DNA of 31,718 nt. Origin: Chloroflexota bacterium (GTDB lineage Bacteria; Chloroflexota; Anaerolineae; Ardenticatenales; Ardenticatenaceae). Every line of letters begins with the position of its first letter. Position 1 is the stretch's first letter. Below the pieces are notes generated by a model that saw nothing but the letters and a program-made list of their open reading frames with translations, was not told where the DNA came from and ran no database searches. The position numbers and the translations under genes are program-made. Location of the stretch: NCBI GenBank assembly GCA_003520455.1, contig DOUV01000568.1, forward strand, positions 1 to 31,718, written 5' to 3'. Below, piece by piece: positions 1 to 7,925 of this stretch.

Positions 1-1
1 A

Positions 2-388
2 GATGACGAAGCGGGAACGACCTTCTCGCAGTTAGCCGCGGCACTGGCGTTGCTGGCCGGCGCCACGCTTCCGGACGAGGACGCCGCCTTGCTCGACGCC
101 TTGGCGGCACGCTCGCTCTCCCCGACCGATGACCCGGCGCCGGGTACGATGGTCCTGGCCAGCCCGTTCATGCACCACTACGTCTTCGAGGCCCTCCGAC
201 GGGGTGGAAGAAGCAAGGACGTCGTCGAGATCATCCGGCGGCGCTGGGGCCGCTGGGTCGAGTCGGGGTATCCGACCACCTGGGAGAACTGGAATGTCGA
301 CTTTCCGGACGGCTCCCACTGTCACGCGTTCTCGGCCCACCCGCGGTATCACCTGGCCGAGGTCGCCCGCGAGCAGAGTGGTCTATGA
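2..388 (+). CDS. Alpha-L-rhamnosidase (GH78-like), C-terminal fragment
   Basis: The reading frame is open from the window edge, so only the last 128 or so residues are present. The visible part matches the end of the six-hairpin (alpha/alpha)6 catalytic domain of GH78-type alpha-L-rhamnosidases: an HHYVFEAL helix, then a GYPTTWENWN stretch, then SHCHAFSAHPRYHL. The Trp-Glu and the His-rich 'SHCH...SAHP' segments are the family's recognisable late motifs. GH78 enzymes hydrolyse terminal alpha-L-rhamnose from glycosides and polysaccharides. The stop overlaps the start of the next gene by 4 bp (ATGA), so translation is probably coupled. The rhamnose mutarotase at 5100 in the same run of genes supports a rhamnose role. 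The N-terminus and any secretion signal lie outside the window. Confidence 0.8.
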   Translation, partial: DDEAGTTFSQLAAALALLAGATLPDEDAALLDALAARSLSPTDDPAPGTMVLASPFMHHYVFEALRRGGRSKDVVEIIRRRWGRWVESGYPTTWENWNVDFPDGSHCHAFSAHPRYHLAEVAREQSGL

Positions 389-1275
389 GGTCTCAGGTTC
401 TGTACCGCCAGATCAACAAGGATTACGCTTACTGGACGGAGAAGCGACGAATCGGCCAGGAAAGAGGAGGAAACACCGCTGGCCTGCTGACCTGCCGGGA
501 AGACGGGCAGGTCAAACGCAACATCTTGATCGACGCGGGCCTGGGAACCCTGGAGGGATTAGCCGATTTCTGCGACGATTCGTTCTGGGATCAGCCCCTG
601 GCGGTTTTCATCACCCACGGCCACATCGACCATCATGCAGAGCTCATGGTGCTCTCCGAGATTTACTGTACCCGGCGGGGCAAAAACATCTATGACGTCC
701 GCCCTCCGCTGCCCGTATTTTGTACCCCGGAAACCCAGCGCCATCTCTTCAACGTGCATCGCTGGGGGTACACTGGTGGTCGCACGCTGCGGCACAACGA
801 GCTCACGCCCGGGGTGCCAGTCAGCATCGATATCTTCACAGTCACACCACTGGCCGTGGACCACTTTGAGGGCGCTGTAATCTTCGCCATCGAATTTGGC
901 CGCCAGAAGAGCCACAAAATCGTCATCGGATGGGATCTGAAAACGCTCCCACTCGCGCCCCAGGCGGTTGAACGGTTACGGCGACCGTCCCTGGCCTTGT
1001 TGGAGGCCACAACCTGGACCGCAATGGCGGAGGAGACCGGGCACAGCAGCATCGAGGATCTGGTTGTGAGCGGCTTTCTCGACCAGTTGCACCTGCAATT
1101 TGATCCGGCCCAGGAGCAGTACGGAGCTCACCTGGTCCACTACAGCGGTTGGGAAGACCCGTGGGGGATGCTGACCGACGTGCAACTGAAGGAGAAATTC
1201 GACTGCGCCTTTCCCGCGCTGGCGGGCGTCGTTCGAGTCGCCGAGCGCGGCCACCAGTGGCACTTCCACGGGTAA
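385..1275 (+). CDS. Metallo-beta-lactamase-fold hydrolase
   Basis: This 296-residue protein has the MBL zinc-binding signature H78-x-H80-x-D82-H83 (sequence THGHIDHH), preceded by the usual beta-strand ending in an Asp (ILIDAGLG, about residues 47-54). Later His/Asp ligands are probably in VDHFEG and IGWDLKT. The fold is shared by thiolesterases, lactonases, RNases and phosphodiesterases, so the substrate cannot be named. It overlaps the rhamnosidase gene by 4 bp and precedes a corrinoid methyltransferase pair, so it is likely part of the sugar operon. A lactonase acting on an oxidised deoxysugar would fit, but that is inference. Confidence 0.8.
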   Translation: MRSQVLYRQINKDYAYWTEKRRIGQERGGNTAGLLTCREDGQVKRNILIDAGLGTLEGLADFCDDSFWDQPLAVFITHGHIDHHAELMVLSEIYCTRRGKNIYDVRPPLPVFCTPETQRHLFNVHRWGYTGGRTLRHNELTPGVPVSIDIFTVTPLAVDHFEGAVIFAIEFGRQKSHKIVIGWDLKTLPLAPQAVERLRRPSLALLEATTWTAMAEETGHSSIEDLVVSGFLDQLHLQFDPAQEQYGAHLVHYSGWEDPWGMLTDVQLKEKFDCAFPALAGVVRVAERGHQWHFHG

Positions 1276-1332
1276 GTGGTGCATCCAGTCGGTCATGGAA
1301 GATTGGCGATCCGCGTGATGGACCAGTTGCCG

Positions 1333-1379
1333 GTCGTCGACGACGAACAACGGACCACGGACAAGGGACAACGGGCAAG
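1333..1379 (+). repeat. 12-bp palindrome followed by degenerate heptamer repeat
   Basis: In the 166-bp gap between the MBL gene and the next gene, a perfect 12-bp palindrome GTCGTCGACGAC (1333-1344) is followed by five adjacent 7-bp units close to GGACAAC: GAACAAC, GGACCAC, GGACAAG, GGACAAC, GGGCAAG (1345-1379). This looks like a short tandem repeat of the intergenic type seen in several filamentous bacteria. No function is claimed. Confidence 0.5.
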
Positions 1380-1441
1380 AAGCGCGCAAGGGAGTCGCCC
1401 GCTGCCCCGGAACATGATGAAGAGACGGAGGAGTTTTCAAA

Positions 1442-2782
1442 ATGAACTCGCGCGAACGAGTCTGGGCTGCGATCCGGCACGAAGAGGCTGACCGTGTGCC
1501 GATCGACGTCGGGGGCACGGGTGTGACCAGCATCAATCTGATCGCGTACGCCAATCTCAGACGTCACCTGGGGGTGACCGAGGGGGCGCCGCGCATCTTT
1601 CACACCTGGCTTCACGTCCCTGAGATGGAAGCCGCCATTACCGAGCGGCTCCACGCCGATACCGTCACCCTCCCGCGCTACCGCATGTCGCTGGGAATTC
1701 CCAACGTCGAGTTCAAACCCTGGACCTACGATTTTATCGAGGGCATGCAGTTCCAGGTTCCGGTGGACTTTACCCCTGGCCGGAACGAGTCCGGCGACTA
1801 CATCTGGGTTGAAGACGGGATCACATTGGCCGAGTCTCCCAAGGAAGGAACCCACGGCTTTGGTCTACGCTACCATCCCCTCCATGACGTGACGACGCCT
1901 CAGGAGATCGACGACTGGTTTGATACCTACGAGGGCAACTTCCTCGGCCGCATCCGGGTGACCGACGAAGAGTTGGTGTGGGCCCGCGAGTTCGCCAGGC
2001 AGCTGCGCGAGACCACCGATAAGGCCATTGTGGCTGACTACTTCGCGACCGTGCTGGAAAACGGCCAGGGGATCATCGGGTGGGATACCATCTACATGCA
2101 CATGCTCGACCGGCCGGACCTGGTCCACCACTTCTTCGAGCGCCTGGTTCACGAAGTCGTCACCGGCATCAAACGCTACCTGGGCGCCGTCGGCGAGTAC
2201 CTTGATGTGTTCATGCTGGCCGATGATATCGGTCATCAGCGCGGACCGATGATGAAGCCCGATCTGTATCGCGAGATGGTGCTGCCGGGCCACAAAGCGC
2301 TCTTCCAAACCGTCCACGAGAACAGCCGGGCGGCCGTCTTCTTTCACACTGATGGTGCCGTCATGGACTTGCTGCCCGATTTGATCAACGCGGGCATGGA
2401 TATCTTCAACTCCGTTCAAACCGACTCCGCCAACATGGACCCGATGGAGTTGAAACGGCGTTTCGGCAAGAACATCACGTTCTGGGGCGGCGGTGTAGAC
2501 ACCCACCGCGTTCTGCCTTTGGGCACGCCGGAGCAGGTTCGCGAAGATGTCCGCCGGCGCGTGAAAATCTTCGCGCCAGGCGGTGGTTTCGTCTTCGCCT
2601 CGATCCACAACATTTTGGGCGATGTCCCCCCGGAGAATATCCTTGCCGCCTTCGACGCGGCCTATGAGTTTGGACGCTACCCGATTCAAGCCGGCCTCGA
2701 AGATCCCGCGGCGCTGGCCGAGCGTCTCAGCGCAATTGACTACTGGGCCAAACCCCTCAAAGCGTTGCAAGCGGGAGCGTGA
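1442..2782 (+). CDS. Uroporphyrinogen-decarboxylase-like corrinoid methyltransferase
   Basis: This 446-residue protein belongs to the URO-D superfamily branch that includes the MtaA/MtbA/CmuA methyltransferases rather than haem biosynthesis. It starts with the typical MNSRERVWAAIRHEEADRVP, carries the conserved mid-barrel DDIGHQRGPMMKPDLYREMVLP segment, and has the C-terminal strand ending FASIHNILGDVPPENI. These proteins are TIM barrels that move methyl groups to or from a cobalamin protein. The start follows a GGAGGAG ribosome site about 9 nt upstream. A corrinoid protein lies 107 bp downstream, the arrangement expected for a methyltransferase/corrinoid pair. The methyl donor is not evident. 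Because the flanking genes handle rhamnose, an O-methylated sugar is a plausible substrate (inference). Confidence 0.82.
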   Translation: MNSRERVWAAIRHEEADRVPIDVGGTGVTSINLIAYANLRRHLGVTEGAPRIFHTWLHVPEMEAAITERLHADTVTLPRYRMSLGIPNVEFKPWTYDFIEGMQFQVPVDFTPGRNESGDYIWVEDGITLAESPKEGTHGFGLRYHPLHDVTTPQEIDDWFDTYEGNFLGRIRVTDEELVWAREFARQLRETTDKAIVADYFATVLENGQGIIGWDTIYMHMLDRPDLVHHFFERLVHEVVTGIKRYLGAVGEYLDVFMLADDIGHQRGPMMKPDLYREMVLPGHKALFQTVHENSRAAVFFHTDGAVMDLLPDLINAGMDIFNSVQTDSANMDPMELKRRFGKNITFWGGGVDTHRVLPLGTPEQVREDVRRRVKIFAPGGGFVFASIHNILGDVPPENILAAFDAAYEFGRYPIQAGLEDPAALAERLSAIDYWAKPLKALQAGA

Positions 2783-2889
2783 GTCGGCGAAACCCTGGCG
2801 TATCCGCCCGACAGTGGGGAGAGCGGCTGCGAGAACGAAATCACAGCGATGATCATGCGAACCAGCCGGTTGTGGAACAGGAGGCAATA

Positions 2890-3543
2890 ATGTCGGACCG
2901 AATCGAAGAGATCCTTGATGCGCTGTACGACAATACGGTGAACGGGCAGGCCAGGCCGGTAGTGCAATTGACGGAAGAAGCCCTCGCTCTCGGGCTCTCT
3001 CCCCTCGACATCCTCTTCAGGGCGCTGATCCCGGCCTTGCAGGAGGTCGGGCGCCTCTTTGAGACCGGAGAGTACTTCGTGCCAGAGATGCTCATGTCGG
3101 CGCGAGCGATGAAGGGAGCCATGGAGATTCTGAGGCCCCTGATTGCCGAAACCGGTGCCAGGCCCGTTGGAACCTTCGTGATGGGCACCGTCAAAGGAGA
3201 CATCCACGACATCGGCAAGAATCTCTGCGACATCATGTTGGAAGGAACCGGCTTTCGAGTCATCGACCTGGGCGTGAACGTCCCGCCCGAGAAATTCATC
3301 GACGCGATTCGCGAGCACCAACCCCAAGCCGTGGGGATGAGTGCCTTCTTAACCACCACAATGCCCATGTTCAAAACGAACATCGAAGCGATTAAAGCGG
3401 CCGGGCTTCGCGACCAGGTGAAGATCCTGGTGGGTGGCGCACCGGTGACCGAGGAGTACGCCGTCGCGTCGGGGGCCGACGGCTACGCCCCGGAGGCGAA
3501 CGCCGCCGTGCGCAAGACCAAGGAATTGCTGGGCCTGGCGTAA
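2890..3543 (+). CDS. Corrinoid (B12-binding) methyl-carrier protein
   Basis: This 217-residue protein has the two-part architecture of MtaC/MtbC/MttC-type proteins and of the MetH cobalamin module. A helical cap (about 1-88) is followed by a Rossmann-like B12 domain with the lower-ligand motif D104-x-H106-x-x-G109 (GDIHDIGKN), then LGVNVPPE, MSAFLTTTMP and VGGAPVTEEYA. His106 would coordinate cobalt. The start is set by a GGAGG site 5-6 nt before ATG 2890; the frame runs further upstream to 2779 but without family-like sequence. It should carry the methyl group handled by the URO-D-like partner. No reductive activase gene is visible, so that function must come from elsewhere. Confidence 0.9.
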   Translation: MSDRIEEILDALYDNTVNGQARPVVQLTEEALALGLSPLDILFRALIPALQEVGRLFETGEYFVPEMLMSARAMKGAMEILRPLIAETGARPVGTFVMGTVKGDIHDIGKNLCDIMLEGTGFRVIDLGVNVPPEKFIDAIREHQPQAVGMSAFLTTTMPMFKTNIEAIKAAGLRDQVKILVGGAPVTEEYAVASGADGYAPEANAAVRKTKELLGLA

Positions 3544-3601
3544 CGGCGCAAACTGGCGACGCATGTGAACGTGCTGTCTCACAGGGGTAGGAGTCGATTT
3601 T

Positions 3602-5068
3602 ATGCTCGATCAACCCAAATCCAAAGCACGGGTCGGAATATTTGGCATTGGACTGGCCGCATACTGGCCTCAGTTTGAAGGGCTGAAAGAGCGGCTCGAA
3701 GGCTACCAGCGAACCATCGAGGGACGATTGGCGCAGATGGGCGCCGAGGTGGTCTCAGCCGGCCTGGTCGATACGGCCCCCGCCGCGCAAGCTGCGGGCG
3801 ATCTCTTCGCGCGTGAGAACGTCGATCTCATCATCTGTTATGTGGGCACGTACGCTACGTCATCGCAGGTGCTGCCCGCCGTGCAGCGCCGCAAAGCGCC
3901 GGTGCTCGTCCTCAATCTCCAACCGGCCCCGGCACTCGACTACCCCAACACCGACACCGGCGAGTGGCTGGCGAACTGCTGTGCCTGCTGTGTCCCTGAG
4001 ATCTCGAACGCCTTCGCCCGCTGTCGAATTCAGTTCAACGTCGTCTCGGGGCTACTGCTGCCCGCCGAGGGAGCCGCCGGTCGCTACCACGATCGGGCCT
4101 GGTCCCAGATCGCGGAGTGGGTGCAGGCCGCCAACGTGATGCGCGCGCTCAACTATGGCCGGATTGGCTTTCTGGGCCACACCTACCCCGGCATGCTCGA
4201 CATGTACTCCGACTTCACCATGCACTACGGCCAGCTCGGCACGCACGTCGAAGTGTTGGAGATGGACGACCTTCACACCCGAGTCGCGGCCGTGACCGGC
4301 GACGAGATCGACGCCAGGATCGACGAGATCCGGCGGGTCTTTGACATCGCAGAGCCGGGTCACGACAAAATCTCGCTACCCGTTACCGAGGAGGGGCTGC
4401 GGTGGTCGGCGCAGGTCGCGGCCGGCCTGGACCGTCTGGTGAGGGATTTCGACCTCGACGGCCTGACTTACTACTACCGTGGGCTGGGCGGCAACACGAA
4501 CGAGGAATTGGGGGCCAGCCTGATCGTTGGCACCTCGTTGCTCACGGCGCGGGGGATTCCGGCCTCGGGCGAGGGCGACTTGAAGACCTGTATGGCGATG
4601 TTCATCATGGATCGCCTGGGCGCGGGCGGTTCGTACACCGAATTCTACGCCATGGATTTCAACGACGACTTCATCTTGATGGGACACGACGGCCCCGGCC
4701 ACGTGGCCATCAGCGATCGCAAGCCGGTGTTGCGTGGCCTCGGGCTCTACCACGGCAAGCACGGGTACGGTATCTCGGTCGAGTTCAATGTCAAGACCGG
4801 ACCGATTACGATCCTCGGCATGACCCAGACCGCCGAGGGTCACCTGAAAATGCTGGCCGCACAGGGCGAATCCCTGCCGGGCCCGACGCTGCGGATCGGC
4901 AACACCAATTCGCGGCTCAAATTTGCCCTCGACCCGGCCGAGTTCATGAATCGCTGGTCGGAGCAAGGTCCCACCCATCACTGCGCGCTCGGCGTCGGCC
5001 ACCAGGCGAGCAAGATCGAGAAGGTCGCGCGTTTGTTGGGGCTCGAACTGGCTGTCATATCGCGGTGA
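3602..5068 (+). CDS. L-fucose/L-arabinose isomerase-family protein
   Basis: This 488-residue protein resembles the large AraA/FucI sugar-isomerase fold. It has an N-terminal Rossmann-like region (VGIFGIGLAAYWPQFEGLKE), a motif-rich centre (RIGFLGHTYPGMLDMYSDFT), and a C-terminal part with GEGDLKTCMAM, EFYAMDFNDDFILMGHDGPGH and HHCALGVGHQ. The acidic residues in GEGD and FNDD and the His in HDGPGH and GVGH are candidates for the divalent-metal site (inference). The family interconverts aldoses and ketoses. Position before a rhamnose mutarotase suggests it isomerises L-rhamnose or a related deoxysugar, taking the place of a classical RhaA. The start follows GTAGGAG about 9 nt upstream. Confidence 0.75.
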   Translation: MLDQPKSKARVGIFGIGLAAYWPQFEGLKERLEGYQRTIEGRLAQMGAEVVSAGLVDTAPAAQAAGDLFARENVDLIICYVGTYATSSQVLPAVQRRKAPVLVLNLQPAPALDYPNTDTGEWLANCCACCVPEISNAFARCRIQFNVVSGLLLPAEGAAGRYHDRAWSQIAEWVQAANVMRALNYGRIGFLGHTYPGMLDMYSDFTMHYGQLGTHVEVLEMDDLHTRVAAVTGDEIDARIDEIRRVFDIAEPGHDKISLPVTEEGLRWSAQVAAGLDRLVRDFDLDGLTYYYRGLGGNTNEELGASLIVGTSLLTARGIPASGEGDLKTCMAMFIMDRLGAGGSYTEFYAMDFNDDFILMGHDGPGHVAISDRKPVLRGLGLYHGKHGYGISVEFNVKTGPITILGMTQTAEGHLKMLAAQGESLPGPTLRIGNTNSRLKFALDPAEFMNRWSEQGPTHHCALGVGHQASKIEKVARLLGLELAVISR

Positions 5069-5099
5069 TATTCGCACGATGCCGCACGGAGGAAACACG

Positions 5100-5423
5100 A
5101 TGAAGCGGGTCGGATTTATCCTCAAGGTCAAAGAGGACAAGATCGAAGAGTACAGACGGCATCACCAGCAGGTGTGGCCCGAAATGCTCGACGCCCTGCG
5201 GCGAACGGGGTGGCGCAATTACTCGCTGTTCATGCGGGACGACGGGCTCCTCTTTGGCTATTTCGAGACCCCGGAGAGCCTACAAACGGCCCTCGACAGC
5301 ATGGCTCGGGAAGAAGTCAACACCAGGTGGCAAGAATTCATGGCCCCCTACTTTGAAGACCTGGGGGGCGCCCATCCCGATGAGACGATGATCGAACTGG
5401 AAGAAGTCTTCCACCTGGACTGA
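5100..5423 (+). CDS. rhaM: L-rhamnose mutarotase
   Basis: This 107-residue protein is the usual size for RhaM (about 104). The sequence contains EEYRRHHQQVWPEM, with Tyr18 and His22 in the positions of the catalytic pair, followed by the conserved YSLFMRDDGLLFGYFE strand and the C-terminal MIELEEVFHLD. It interconverts alpha and beta anomers of L-rhamnose as a small dimeric alpha/beta-barrel protein. ATG 5100 is preceded by GGAGG at the right spacing. It lies 31 bp after the isomerase-family gene and is the last gene of the rhamnose operon visible here. Confidence 0.9.
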   Translation: MKRVGFILKVKEDKIEEYRRHHQQVWPEMLDALRRTGWRNYSLFMRDDGLLFGYFETPESLQTALDSMAREEVNTRWQEFMAPYFEDLGGAHPDETMIELEEVFHLD

Positions 5424-5429
5424 TCGCGC

Positions 5430-5458
5430 GGCAATCGGAACCGGGGTTGTCGGTTGCC
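5430..5458 (+). terminator. Hairpin between convergent genes
   Basis: GGCAATCG (5430-5437) pairs with CGGTTGCC (5451-5458), 8 bp including one G-U, seven bases after the rhaM stop. There is no T-tract, so this is only a possible end-of-operon structure. The gene on the other side is convergent. Confidence 0.3.
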
Positions 5459-5569
5459 AGGCACACTGCGCCCCAGTCTGGAGCAGACAAAAGAACGGCC
5501 CCGCCGAAATCGCCGGAGCCGTGTCCTGTGACGCCCGAGTGCCGCAATCTCCCGCCGACCGCTCAAGGA

Positions 5570-6166
5570 TTACGGTACGTCTTCCGGCCCGCGATCGACG
5601 TGGCGGCGATAGAAGTTGAGAATGGCTTGCTGGTCAAACGTCTCGAGCGGGAGCTGGACGTCCCAGGCCACTGCCATGAACTCGGGCTCCATCTTCTCGT
5701 ACGGGGCGACAACGAGTTTGACGTTGTTCCACTTACTCTTTGGGGTCGCGTTATAGAGATCCTGGAGTTGCTTGACGCGCTCGGAGCAGTTCCCCTCCGG
5801 ACACTTGTAGAGCAGGACAACCCCGCCGTGCTCGAGGTTGTGGACCCATTGACCTTCGGGAACCTGCTCCTCGTGGACACCCCAGGACGCGACGATGGGA
5901 TAGTGCGTACCGGAGGCCGGCGGGTTGTTGCGGTAGACGATCGGGGTTCCCGGATCAACGTGGGCGCTCCCCTCGTCGGGGAGATGCCGCTCGCCGGCGA
6001 CCGCACCCGTGGGGCGCAGCGCCCACCAACCGAGCAACGCCAGGACGATCAGACCGGCTGCGCCAAGGCCTACCCACATCCAGTTCACTCGGGGTAGCCG
6101 CGATTGAATGCTCGAGCGTGCCCGGGGTGTGGCAGCCGTAGATCGGCGGACAACTTTTCTGGTCAC
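5570..6166 (-). CDS. Membrane-anchored DUF3105 protein
   Basis: This 198-residue protein has one N-terminal transmembrane helix (about residues 30-50, WVGLGAAGLIVLALLGWWAL) and a C-terminal extracytoplasmic domain with the DUF3105 hallmarks: NPPASGTHYP, VPEGQWVHNLEHGGVVLLY and KCPEGNCSERV. The conserved His of the VHNLEHG and SGTHY segments suggest a metal-binding or enzymatic site, but no function is established. A TTG start at 6226 is possible, but the GTG at 6166 has a strong GGAGG site about 7 nt upstream, so I use that. Two Cys (CPEGNC) could form a disulfide outside the cell. It is convergent with the rhamnose operon and divergent from the GPH transporter. Confidence 0.8.
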   Translation of the reverse strand: MTRKVVRRSTAATPRARSSIQSRLPRVNWMWVGLGAAGLIVLALLGWWALRPTGAVAGERHLPDEGSAHVDPGTPIVYRNNPPASGTHYPIVASWGVHEEQVPEGQWVHNLEHGGVVLLYKCPEGNCSERVKQLQDLYNATPKSKWNNVKLVVAPYEKMEPEFMAVAWDVQLPLETFDQQAILNFYRRHVDRGPEDVP

Positions 6167-6429
6167 AAATGCCTCCAGCGATAATGCTATCAATGTGCGC
6201 CCGACGCTCCGGGCTGCTCGAATCAAGTGTGTAAGGAAAAGGTAATCAAAAGCGCTGAGGCGTGCAAACAGGCGTGGTGCGCTCCGCCCTGGACGTCCAA
6301 CCGCTCAGCCCGACAGGTGCGTCGCACCTCTTCCCTGGATGGCCAGAACTCTTGAGGCAATCGGGCCAGTCGTGTTATCTTTGCGCTCGCTGTCTCCTCC
6401 CATCCACCAATCAGGATCACCACTCCCAC

Positions 6430-7764
6430 ATGAACCGTTCGCGCAAACTGGCCTACAGCCTGGGCAACCTGGCGGCTTCGCTCACCTACAACGCCTTCTT
6501 TACCTACGTCAATTTCTTCTACGTAGACACTCTCAAGCTGCCGGCGGGCCTATTTGCCCTGGGCTTCACCCTCTACACGCTCTGGAACGCCATCAACGAC
6601 CCGCTGGCGGGTGCCCTCTCCGACCGCACGCGCACGCGCTGGGGCCGGCGGGTCCCCTACATCGCACTCGGCAGCCTCCCGCTGGCCGTCTTCTTCGCCC
6701 TGGTCTGGTTGGCGCCGTTTCGAGGCAACGATCCGCGGCTATTTGCATACTTCCTGCTGATCATCTTTCTATATGACGGCTTCTACACCTTCGTGATGCT
6801 CAACCTGGTGGCTCTCTTCCCGGAGATGTACCCCTCCCTGGACGAGCGCGCCGAGGTGAGCGGGTATCGCCAGGTATTTGGACTCGTGGGGCTCGTGCTG
6901 GGAATCGCCTTACCGCCGATCCTCTATGGAAGCTTCGGCTGGGAAGCGATGGCACTAATCTTCGGCGTGGTAAGCGCCGCCTGCCTGTACGTCTCGCTGT
7001 GGGGCTCGCGCGAGCGCCCGGCGTTCCAACAGGACGAACCGCTGCGCTTGAAAGCAGCCCTGCTCGGCACCCTGGCGAACCGTTCCTTTGACAGTTTCGT
7101 CGCCTCCTACATGCTGGTACAGTACGCTTTCTCCTTGATCATGGCGGCGATCCCCTTCTACGCCAAATATGTCCTCCGCCTCCCGGAGCAGAACACCTCG
7201 TTCCTGTTGCTGGCGACGATCCTGGTCGCCTTCCCGATGCTCTACGTCTGGGGCCGCGCGGCGATCCGGTGGGGGACTCGGACGGCGATGCTGGGCTCCA
7301 TGGGCGTCCTGGCCGCCGCACTGCTGCCGTTTCTGGTCGTGAGAGACTTCCGCACTGCCCTCCTGGCAACGTCAGCGGTGGGGCTGGGCCTCGGCGGCCT
7401 GATTCTCCTCACCGACGTGCTCCTGGCCGACATTGTTGACGAGGACGAGCTCAAAACAGGAGTCCGGCGCGAGGGGATGTACTTTGGAATGAGCGGCTTC
7501 TTGGGCCGGCTCTCCGGTGTCCTGCAAACCCAAACCATTAATGGAATCTTGCTGTACACCGGTTACAACGCCCGCCTGGCGGTGGATGCGCAGCCGCCCG
7601 CCGTGCTCGACGGGTTGCGGGCTCTGGTGAGTCTGATCCCCATGGTGGCGCTCGGCCTCGGCACGGTGGCGTTGCTGTTCTATCCGCTCCACGGGAGCCG
7701 TCTTGCCCGAGTGAAAGCAGAGATGGCAGCGGTCCACGCACGAAAGGGCGCGCGCCCCGTGTAG
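6430..7764 (+). CDS. GPH-family (MelB-like) sugar:cation symporter
   Basis: This 444-residue protein has about 12 hydrophobic segments. The family signature lies in the loop after TM2: NAINDPLAGALSDRTRTRWG followed by RRVPYIALG, typical of glycoside-pentoside-hexuronide transporters related to MelB. Other GPH features are the GYRQVFGLVGLVLGIALPP segment in the middle and LADIVDEDELKTGVRREGMYFG near the C-terminal half. ATG 6430 matches the family N-terminus; the frame is open upstream to 6262 with unrelated sequence, and only a weak AGGATC site precedes the ATG. Because a rhamnosidase/rhamnose operon is close by, import of a sugar or glycoside is the likely role (inference). Confidence 0.85.
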   Translation: MNRSRKLAYSLGNLAASLTYNAFFTYVNFFYVDTLKLPAGLFALGFTLYTLWNAINDPLAGALSDRTRTRWGRRVPYIALGSLPLAVFFALVWLAPFRGNDPRLFAYFLLIIFLYDGFYTFVMLNLVALFPEMYPSLDERAEVSGYRQVFGLVGLVLGIALPPILYGSFGWEAMALIFGVVSAACLYVSLWGSRERPAFQQDEPLRLKAALLGTLANRSFDSFVASYMLVQYAFSLIMAAIPFYAKYVLRLPEQNTSFLLLATILVAFPMLYVWGRAAIRWGTRTAMLGSMGVLAAALLPFLVVRDFRTALLATSAVGLGLGGLILLTDVLLADIVDEDELKTGVRREGMYFGMSGFLGRLSGVLQTQTINGILLYTGYNARLAVDAQPPAVLDGLRALVSLIPMVALGLGTVALLFYPLHGSRLARVKAEMAAVHARKGARPV

Positions 7765-7787
7765 GAAGAAGCGGCTGGCGGTTCAAC

Positions 7788-7817
7788 TTGCACAGAGCAG
7801 GACTCTCGAAGCATAAT
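7788..7817 (+). promoter_or_regulatory. Possible promoter for the selenoprotein redoxin
   Basis: TTGCAC (7788-7793) and CATAAT (7812-7817) are separated by 18 bp, about 110 bp upstream of ATG 7926. The -10 matches five of six consensus bases; the -35 is weak. Confidence 0.3.
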
Positions 7818-7925
7818 ACATGAACGCGCTTCATGACTAGGGTCGTGGCGCTGAAGCTCCCCTGACCGGACGGCGAATCATGAGAAAATTCGGTAGAACA
7901 CCGGCACGAAACCAGGAGGTGAACG

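Noticed and set aside
2779..2889. N-terminal extension of the corrinoid protein
   Set aside because: The extension is unlike the family, and a good GGAGG site supports the start at 2890.
6167..6226. TTG start for the DUF3105 protein
   Set aside because: No ribosome site upstream of the TTG, whereas GTG 6166 follows GGAGG at 7 nt.
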